The translations under genes were made by a program, and so were the position numbers. 8,849 nucleotides of DNA, taken from positions 1 to 8,849 of the forward strand of contig CABQZS010000129.1 of the NCBI GenBank assembly GCA_902468695.1, written 5' to 3'. Below the pieces are notes generated by a model. The model had not been told where the DNA came from. It worked only from the letters and a program-made list of their open reading frames with translations, and did not search any database. Shown here piece by piece: positions 1 through 5,646 of this stretch; the stretch's first letter is position 1; each line of letters starts with the position of its first letter. This DNA comes from an uncultured Collinsella sp. (lineage in GTDB: Bacteria > Actinomycetota > Coriobacteriia > Coriobacteriales > Coriobacteriaceae).

Positions 1-637
1 CGGTGACGAGCCGGCGCAGGCTGAAGTTGGCGTGGGCGCGGTCGCGGGCCTCGCGGGTGGCGGCGGAACCGCGGAAGAAATATGTGGCATCGATGATTAA
101 CTGCTTAAAGATCATGCTCAACGGGCCGGCAATGATTTCTGTCAAAACTACGAGAAGACCAATGAATACAACAGCGCCCAGAGCGAATGGATTGAATGCG
201 CTATACCCCGGCGCCGGAAGCCCCGTATGCAGCACATCGTCTCCGCCAACGCTCAAGTACATGCGGTACCAGACCGAGCAGAGCCCCCAAACCGTAAAAA
301 TACGCAGTGGGAAAAACCGAACAATGGTGGGAATCGCGTCCACGATGCGCGAAAGATTGATGTTTAAGCGAGGGCGATTCGCACCCTCGTTGTTTACCGG
401 AGTAGCTGCCTCCGGATCGCCCGGAAGAGGCACGCCGGCGCGTCGCGCACGCAGGCGGTCGAGACGCTCCTGAGTAGAAACCGTTTGAGCCTGCGGTACA
501 TCTGACGAAATGGACGCCCCCGCAGTCTCACCCGCGAACGATGTCGCTTCCTCCTGCTGCCCCTCAGCACGAGCACTATAAAGACGGGCGAGACGCTCTT
601 GCGCCGACAGGCCCTCTTGCTGGTTGTCGTTTGCCAT
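1..637 (-). CDS. Membrane protein with duplicated QERL motif, 3' end outside window
   Basis: The minus-strand frame from the ATG at 637 is open for 212 codons to the window edge, so the C-terminus is missing. Residues 1-90 are polar and hold a duplicated motif: LSAQERLARLYSARA (10-24) and VSTQERLDRLRARRA (53-67), separated by an acidic, Ser/Thr-rich linker with QTVST at 51-55. Two hydrophobic stretches follow (about 101-127 and 151-178), with a Gly/Asp-containing loop between them. A charged tail begins after 188 (REARDRAHANFSLRRL) and runs off the edge. No signal peptide precedes the polar N-terminus, so it is probably cytoplasmic. The gene starts 18 nt after the preceding stop, with the purine-rich AGGTAAAGG upstream. 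It has no recognisable family. The paired short amphipathic motifs look like docking helices, which is inference. Confidence 0.8.
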   Translation of the reverse strand, partial: MANDNQQEGLSAQERLARLYSARAEGQQEEATSFAGETAGASISSDVPQAQTVSTQERLDRLRARRAGVPLPGDPEAATPVNNEGANRPRLNINLSRIVDAIPTIVRFFPLRIFTVWGLCSVWYRMYLSVGGDDVLHTGLPAPGYSAFNPFALGAVVFIGLLVVLTEIIAGPLSMIFKQLIIDATYFFRGSAATREARDRAHANFSLRRLVT

Positions 638-655
638 ATGTTTTGCCTTTACCTA

Positions 656-1282
656 TTAGTAATGGAAGTGCGTCTGGGCATAGCGGTTAAGCGCATACCC
701 AAACTCCCTAGTCACCGTCTTGATAGTGTGCGTCTCCATCTTTCTGGTCTGAGGATTACGCCGGTTAAAGACGAACGTGGGCATAAAGCCGCTCACTTCT
801 TGAAACCCGCTCAGCGAATTAAAGGGGATGATAATCGGCGGATTGGAATTGCCCGGAGCGAAAAGCCTGCCCGCCACCGCCTTGCTATGACCCAAGCCTG
901 GGACGAGCGACTTGACCACAGAATGGTTATCGAGCGTTGACCCCTCACGCTTGGCGATAATCTCAAGGTGGTTCTCGTAAATCCTAATAGAACATGGACG
1001 TCCATCGTACGAGCCCAAGCCCTCATTGATCACCACGTCGTTTCGAATCTCACGTTGAGCCATGTTCGAACGCGAGTGTGTATTTGTTTGAGAGCCGCGT
1101 TGAGACGCCACGTTCTCAATACCCAACATGTCATCAAAGGCAGCCATGGCGCGTCGCTCGGTGCCATGGAGACCGTCATTGCGTTGCGGTGTATTGGGAA
1201 CCTGCGGTCGAGGCACCATCGGTCGCTGTTGGCGGCCATTATTGGAATCCGAGAAAAGATTCCCCAGTCGTAGCGTGGGCAT
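656..1282 (-). CDS. Hypothetical protein, disordered N-terminus, possible PH-like C-terminal domain
   Basis: This 208-residue protein belongs to no family I recognise. Residues 1-80 are rich in N, Q, R, P and S with no clear fold. Residues about 85-205 form a compact module with alternating strands: SIRIYENHLEIIAKREG (98-114), PPIIIPFNSLSGFQEV (148-163), MPTFVFNRRN (167-176), HTIKTVTREFG (185-195), and a final helix, YALNRYAQTHF. The strand order with a terminal amphipathic helix and an IPFNSLSGF strand resembles bacterial PH/GRAM-like folds; this is a shape argument only. The start at 1282 is supported by AGGAG 6 nt upstream; an ATG five bases earlier is out of frame. It sits after the predicted terminator and 18 nt before the next membrane-protein gene. 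Being soluble beside membrane proteins, it could be a membrane-peripheral adaptor. Confidence 0.8.
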   Translation of the reverse strand: MPTLRLGNLFSDSNNGRQQRPMVPRPQVPNTPQRNDGLHGTERRAMAAFDDMLGIENVASQRGSQTNTHSRSNMAQREIRNDVVINEGLGSYDGRPCSIRIYENHLEIIAKREGSTLDNHSVVKSLVPGLGHSKAVAGRLFAPGNSNPPIIIPFNSLSGFQEVSGFMPTFVFNRRNPQTRKMETHTIKTVTREFGYALNRYAQTHFHY

Positions 1283-1288
1283 ACCATG

Positions 1289-1293
1289 CTCCT
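1289..1293 (-). promoter_or_regulatory. Ribosome-binding site of the 208-residue gene
   Basis: AGGAG on the minus strand, 6 nt before the ATG at 1282. It lies only 21 nt downstream of the hairpin, leaving little room for a separate promoter between hairpin and gene. Confidence 0.7.
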
Positions 1294-1313
1294 ATCGTTT
1301 ATCAAAATTAACA

Positions 1314-1348
1314 GGTCACCAAGGAGTCAGAAACCCTCCTTGGCGACC
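1314..1348 (-). terminator. Probable Rho-independent terminator or attenuator
   Basis: On the minus strand, a 13-nt arm (1348-1336) pairs with 1326-1314 around a 9-nt loop. All 13 pairs form, one of them a G-U wobble; on the plus strand that position would be an A-C mismatch. The stem is followed on the minus strand by a U-rich TGTTAATTTT, so the signal points in the same direction as the genes. It lies 33 nt after the stop of the 725-residue gene and about 30 nt before the start of the 208-residue gene. The U-tract is interrupted, so partial read-through is possible. No free energy was computed. Confidence 0.65.
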
Positions 1349-1381
1349 CAAAACAGTTCATGAAAAGAGCGACCCGCCCTA

Positions 1382-3559
1382 TTAGGCGGTAAGGAAAAGG
1401 TAGAAGAAGAATGCGCAGATACCGAAGCCAATCAGCATCACAATAAACCCGAAGATACTAAGCAGCTGTGCAATGGTCACGATACCCCAGAGGAAAAACT
1501 CGATGACGATCGGCAGAATCCAAGAGAAAAGCCAGGTGCGAATCGACTTCGCACTACCGGGGTGAGCATCGTCTCCAAAGAGAAGCATGACCGTCATACC
1601 ACCGATAAGAATCGCCATTATTACGTCGAGCTTGGTAAACGTGTCGCCATCAACAAACATCGTTCCCATAAACCCAAAAGCGCTGGTGACAAGCGGAACA
1701 AAAACAACCAAACGACCGGCGTAACGCCCCAGTCTATCCATCAGCTGAGGATCCATGTAAAACGCTGCCGGCGCACGCCCGCTAGAAAAAGCAAGCGAAC
1801 CGACTTGAGCAAGGGGCTTGTCGTCTGCCGACATCGCAAGCTCCTCAAAAACCTGCCCCTTACGATCGGCAAACTCAACGAGCTGGAGCAAATATCGTTC
1901 AAGCGCATCCGAATTGGCATCGATATCGTTCCTAAGAGCGCTAACACGATCGGAGGCAGAATAAGAGCGCAGAAGATTGAGGGCGAGAAAACCAAAGCAG
2001 CCAATAAATGCAATAGCCAGGAAAATGCCCGCAAGCGGACCAAACGAGCCCCAAGAAACAATCAGCTGGCCAAAGGCACCACGGGAGCACATGATAACGA
2101 TGCAGTAAAGAAGCGCCACAAGAACGGTATACATCAAAACACCCCGCTGCTCCTTCTTTATGGCAGCAGCGCGAGCATCGCTATCGGCAATGCCCTCAAC
2201 GACACCGTAATCGCGTGTATCCTGCTCGATAGCGGCCTTTAAGGAGCCGTCTGCAACACCGCGACTATCCTCGAGAAACTCAGCATATTCGGCAGAGGAG
2301 ATCAAACTTTCCTCTACAAGAAGCCTTACGCCGCGAGCCGCGAGCATCCGCTCGTCAACACCCTGAGATATAAGCTCGGCAACATAGCCGCGTGGCACGG
2401 CATCGTCGCCGACCTGGGCGCAAAACAGCGCATTGCGCGTGCAGGGGCGCGTTCCGTGCTTTCCGTCAACTTCCCAGCCGTTCACATACGGAACAGGCGT
2501 GAGCTCCATATCTTCCCGAAGCTTGATTCCCTCAAGACGCGCGTTGGAACCAGCCTGGATGAGCATGGAAACGGCAGTGTTTGCCGGCGGATTCAGTCCG
2601 AGCAGGGCAATTTTAACTGCCTCGCCCACAGAGCCTTGGACCGAGTCGTAGAGGTCGGTGTGGGCGGCAAGCCACAGCCAGGCAGCATAGCTACCGAACT
2701 TGCGATAAAACGCGCGCACCGCTTTCTTATTGACCGCGACCTTATCCATATAATCGATCACGACATCTATATCGATGGCTCCGTGCGAAGTTGCCGCATC
2801 TCGAGCCGAGATAATTGCCGCCATCTCGGAAACGCCCGCAAAATTGAGTAGGAATTCATCCAGCTTGTGAGCCGACGAGCAAACGCCAAAAAACGCCGCC
2901 GGATGATTAACAACCGACATGAGTGCCGTCTGAGCTGCAGAGCTTTTCTCCTCGTTGCGCGTCAGCAACCCCTTGAATAGGCAAGCAGCGAAATGAGGGT
3001 CACTCGAGTGAAGCGCCAACTTTTCGAGTTCATGGATATCGGCCGCAAGCTTTGCGCGCTCATCGTTGAGATCGTTGTCTCGAGAAAGAATGCGGGATAA
3101 AAATCCCGAAGGCAGCACGCCTGACGATTTTGACCCGTCGAGACCGGACAGGACGGCATAGCGATCAATTTCGGCGACATCCATCTCGGCGATGCGTGCC
3201 GGGAGGGCATCGCTCGCATCGGTGAGCGAGACATCCTCGCCGCGCCACGACACAATCTTGCCGTTAGACATCTCATAGATGACACAAGCAAGGGCCAAGT
3301 CGGGATTGGACGCCGTCTGGATATCCTCTTCGACCAACTGGTGAATCCTTGTCTGCAGGTCATTTTCACCCCAGTCGCCCATCAGGTTTTCGAGCTGTTG
3401 CTGGCTCATGCGAAGCTTGGCCTCGTCCCAATTGGAGGACAGCGCGCGAGCGAGCAACACCGGATCGCTATACTGCTTGCCAGCAAACTCGTAAGGCTTG
3501 CGAGCGCTGCCGGCGTCCATGGTGGGAAGCTTACGATAGAAATTATCTGGGTCGGCCAT
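1382..3559 (-). CDS. Large soluble-plus-six-TM membrane protein of unknown function
   Basis: This 725-residue protein is not recognised as a named family. Residues 1-470 are soluble and mostly helical. The start carries an F-x(4)-DPxxLAxALxxNWxxA pattern (25-46) and later LALACVIYEMS (88-98) with SWRGEDVSL (104-112). I recall similar patterns from N-terminal modules of other bacterial signalling proteins but cannot name the family. Two membrane helices (about 474-492 and 507-530) flank a short loop, followed by a polar, possibly coiled region (531-612). Four more helices then follow (about 616-636, 645-661, 677-698, 701-723), and the chain ends at the membrane. No signal peptide is seen, so the N-terminal part should be cytoplasmic. 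The ATG directly follows the kinase TAG with no gap; a weak GAAGAGG lies 11 nt upstream, so translational coupling is likely. It is a candidate membrane anchor or kinase substrate. A hairpin follows its stop. Confidence 0.85.
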   Translation of the reverse strand: MADPDNFYRKLPTMDAGSARKPYEFAGKQYSDPVLLARALSSNWDEAKLRMSQQQLENLMGDWGENDLQTRIHQLVEEDIQTASNPDLALACVIYEMSNGKIVSWRGEDVSLTDASDALPARIAEMDVAEIDRYAVLSGLDGSKSSGVLPSGFLSRILSRDNDLNDERAKLAADIHELEKLALHSSDPHFAACLFKGLLTRNEEKSSAAQTALMSVVNHPAAFFGVCSSAHKLDEFLLNFAGVSEMAAIISARDAATSHGAIDIDVVIDYMDKVAVNKKAVRAFYRKFGSYAAWLWLAAHTDLYDSVQGSVGEAVKIALLGLNPPANTAVSMLIQAGSNARLEGIKLREDMELTPVPYVNGWEVDGKHGTRPCTRNALFCAQVGDDAVPRGYVAELISQGVDERMLAARGVRLLVEESLISSAEYAEFLEDSRGVADGSLKAAIEQDTRDYGVVEGIADSDARAAAIKKEQRGVLMYTVLVALLYCIVIMCSRGAFGQLIVSWGSFGPLAGIFLAIAFIGCFGFLALNLLRSYSASDRVSALRNDIDANSDALERYLLQLVEFADRKGQVFEELAMSADDKPLAQVGSLAFSSGRAPAAFYMDPQLMDRLGRYAGRLVVFVPLVTSAFGFMGTMFVDGDTFTKLDVIMAILIGGMTVMLLFGDDAHPGSAKSIRTWLFSWILPIVIEFFLWGIVTIAQLLSIFGFIVMLIGFGICAFFFYLFLTA

Positions 3560-4882
3560 CTAGTCTTTAACCTCTTCATAGCCAAAACGCTCGCCCGAAA
3601 GCTCAAACGTCAGGCCCTTGAGGAGGTTTCCCAGGGTTGCATCATCTGGATGGTTAAAGTCCGCAGGCTCACCCGTCTCTTGGCGATCGGAAAGCGTATT
3701 GTCGTCTATGAACTCCTGCAGCGGGTGGACATTGTTTTCGTAGAGCGTCCAGATTGTATAGCCAAACGAATACCAGTCGTTACGAGGGTCGACCATGCCG
3801 CCACGACCGGGCGTGTAGCCGTCGGAGCGCGTCATGGTGTTCGTCAGTCGGCTGTCAAATCCGGCAAGCGAGCGGGCGGAGCCATAATCTCCGAGCACGA
3901 TCTGTTTGTCGTACAGGTAGACGTTCTGCGGCTTAATGTCACGATGGACAATACCAAGCTCGGTATGGAGCAGCTCAATTGCCTGGCTGAGCTCGGGAAT
4001 CACGCGGCTCTTAACCATATTCTTGCTACGGGGACGATCAAAAAGGCATGTGGCCAGCGGCGTAATGGAAACATCCCACAGCTGAGGAGCCGCAGCCCCC
4101 ACTTCGGTCGCGCTCAGGCCCTGGTGCAGATAGGCAAAGATGGGCAGCAGATGCGTTTGAGACACGGGGCGGCCATTAAGCCCCATTACGGCGCTTACCA
4201 CCTTTTGATATGCCGAACGCTCGGCGCCCACAAGAGGCTTAAAGACCTTGGCAACACATGCCAAACCATCGCTCACCCGCTCGGCGGCAACAATGGTAGA
4301 TTGACCGCCATGGCCAATGACCTGTCCCAAATGAATAATAAACTGCTGCCCGTCATTCGAGACAACTGTCGCATCCTCTGCAACAAAAGGCGAGGCAGAT
4401 GCAGCGGCGGCATGTGCGCCCCCACGAGAAACGGTCACCGTTTCACCGTTGGGACTGGCCGTGGCGCCGCGCGAGACAGTTACCGTCTGGCCGTCGGCGC
4501 TCGCAGTGCGCGGCACCGTGACAGTTTCGCCTGCCGCAGAAGTACCAGGGCGTGAAACAGTAACGGTCTTGCCGTCAGCGGAAGCACCAACAGACGGCCT
4601 CGCAACCGTTACTGTTTCACCATTCGATTCGGTCATCGGGCGATGCACCGTTACGGTTTCGTTTGTCGATGGCGCGTCGTCGCGGCGGACGGTGACCGTT
4701 TCACCAGATGCCGGAGCGTCAGCTCGACGTACCGTCACGGTCTCTCCAGGCGCAGAAGCCTGGTCGCCACGGTTCACGGTAACCGTCTCTCCCCCTACGG
4801 GCGCATTCCCGCGGCGCACCGTTACGGTCTCATCATTGTCATCGCCGCCATCTCGGCGTACCGTAATCGTCTCATCAGACAT
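3560..4882 (-). CDS. Hanks-type Ser/Thr protein kinase with N-terminal TVTV repeat array
   Basis: This 440-residue soluble kinase lacks a transmembrane helix and PASTA domains, unlike PknB-type receptors. Residues 1-155 form a low-complexity arm with eleven copies of (E/K/Q)TVTVxR every 13-16 residues. The kinase domain spans about 180-440: glycine-rich loop IGHGGQST (189-196), VAIK-type lysine K212 in CVAKVF, catalytic loop HRDIKPQN (313-320), metal site DYG (332-334) in place of DFG, an activation segment with T348, T351 and a GYTP turn at 355-358, and DPRNDWYSFG (365-374) for subdomain IX. ERFGYEEV (431-438) matches the end of the last helix and has the conserved Arg, so the domain is complete. 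It lies 2 nt after the PP2C gene with GGGGGAG as ribosome-binding site (GGAG 5 nt from the ATG). Its TAG touches the ATG of the next gene. The repeat threonines are plausible autophosphorylation sites read by the FHA protein, which is inference. Confidence 0.95.
   Translation of the reverse strand: MSDETITVRRDGGDDNDETVTVRRGNAPVGGETVTVNRGDQASAPGETVTVRRADAPASGETVTVRRDDAPSTNETVTVHRPMTESNGETVTVARPSVGASADGKTVTVSRPGTSAAGETVTVPRTASADGQTVTVSRGATASPNGETVTVSRGGAHAAAASASPFVAEDATVVSNDGQQFIIHLGQVIGHGGQSTIVAAERVSDGLACVAKVFKPLVGAERSAYQKVVSAVMGLNGRPVSQTHLLPIFAYLHQGLSATEVGAAAPQLWDVSITPLATCLFDRPRSKNMVKSRVIPELSQAIELLHTELGIVHRDIKPQNVYLYDKQIVLGDYGSARSLAGFDSRLTNTMTRSDGYTPGRGGMVDPRNDWYSFGYTIWTLYENNVHPLQEFIDDNTLSDRQETGEPADFNHPDDATLGNLLKGLTFELSGERFGYEEVKD
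4424..4873 (-). repeat. Eleven-copy (E/K/Q)TVTVxR repeat array in the kinase
   Basis: The copies start at kinase residues 4, 18, 32, 47, 61, 75, 89, 105, 119, 132 and 147. The core TVTV is invariant except for TITV in the first copy, and a basic R always follows one residue after the core. The x position drifts from R/N/H in early copies to A/S/P in late ones, and the linkers are Gly/Ala/Ser/Pro/Asp-rich and differ from copy to copy. Codons also vary: the last copy is GAAACGGTGACCGTTTC while others use ACA, GTA or GTC. The protein motif therefore appears conserved while the DNA drifted, arguing against very recent DNA duplication. A degenerate ATVVS at 171-175 may be a relic twelfth unit. Confidence 0.95.
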
Positions 4883-4884
4883 GG

Positions 4885-5646
4885 CTACTCCCCCACTTCA
4901 ATTACAATCAGCGTTGCATCGTCCGTCGAGCCGTTCACCCGAGCCTCGGCATATAGCTCTTCGCACAACTGCGCACATGTCGAATCGCTCGCAAGCATCT
5001 GCTGCAAACGCTCCTGCGCAATCTGCCCATCGATACCATCGGAACAGATCAGATAGCGATCGCCCGGAAGCATCACGGTTGTTTTGACCTCAAGATTTCG
5101 ACCGCCTTGGTTAAGGCCAATTGCCAGCTCAATACAATGCGAAACAGCATCGTCGCTGTACTCGACGCCCATGCCACCCATGCGCCGCTCGGGCGTATGG
5201 TCGCAAGTAAGCACCGCAAGCACGCCGCCGCGCAGTCGATACACGCGAGAATCGCCAGCGTTAAAAACAGCACCGTGTCCATCGGGGGCGACAACAAGAC
5301 CGGCAACCGTGGATGCGGTCACAGGCAAACCGTAGCGAGCCGCATATGACTCAACGTCGTTCTCGGCTCGCTCGCCCGCAACGCGCAGACGATCCTGCAG
5401 CGTATTTACGCTATCGGCATCAAAGACGCGCACGGCCTGCGCAAACGCCTGAGCGGCGAGCGTCGAGGCGGCCGCTCCGTGCCCGCCTTCGCTCACGCCA
5501 TCAAAAACTGCCATGCAGCCCATCTCGTGCTCGCTATCGCCCACCAGGCCGTAACAAAGAACGTTACCGTCAAGAAGCAAACGGTCCTCGTTGACGGGGT
5601 GATTGGTTCCCGCTTGAGTTTTTGCTGCAGCGATAAACTTCGTCAT
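4885..5646 (-). CDS. PP2C-family serine/threonine phosphatase
   Basis: This metal-dependent (PPM) protein phosphatase presumably removes phosphates added by the kinase downstream. It has 253 residues from the chosen ATG, the size of a bare catalytic domain with no membrane segment or extra domain. Numbered from that ATG, the motifs in order are NED (19-21), VFDGVSEGGHG (47-57, containing a metal-binding Asp), AGDSRVYRL (130-138), LTCDHT (146-151), CSDGIDG (201-207) and the C-terminal DDAT (242-245). All acidic metal-ligand positions look intact. The frame could begin two codons earlier at a TTG (5652). The ATG at 5646 forms an ATGA overlap with the ATPase stop and has GGGAGG 9 nt upstream, whereas the TTG would have only 3 nt spacing, so the ATG is preferred. 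The stop lies 2 nt before the kinase ATG, which makes a translationally coupled phosphatase-kinase pair. Confidence 0.95.
   Translation of the reverse strand: MTKFIAAAKTQAGTNHPVNEDRLLLDGNVLCYGLVGDSEHEMGCMAVFDGVSEGGHGAAASTLAAQAFAQAVRVFDADSVNTLQDRLRVAGERAENDVESYAARYGLPVTASTVAGLVVAPDGHGAVFNAGDSRVYRLRGGVLAVLTCDHTPERRMGGMGVEYSDDAVSHCIELAIGLNQGGRNLEVKTTVMLPGDRYLICSDGIDGQIAQERLQQMLASDSTCAQLCEELYAEARVNGSTDDATLIVIEVGE

Noticed and set aside
1562..2242. Plus-strand open frame of 226 codons, very Lys/Arg-rich
   Set aside because: It is antisense to the membrane part of the 725-residue gene; the basic composition is what hydrophobic codons give on the other strand.
3341..4555. Plus-strand open frame of 404 codons
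   Set aside because: It runs antisense across the end of the kinase gene and the start of the 725-residue gene, both with far stronger evidence, and its translation shows no domain.
4449..5087. Plus-strand open frame of 212 codons with its own TVTV repeats
   Set aside because: It mirrors the kinase repeat because the codons are self-complementary; it spans the kinase-phosphatase junction and shows no other support.
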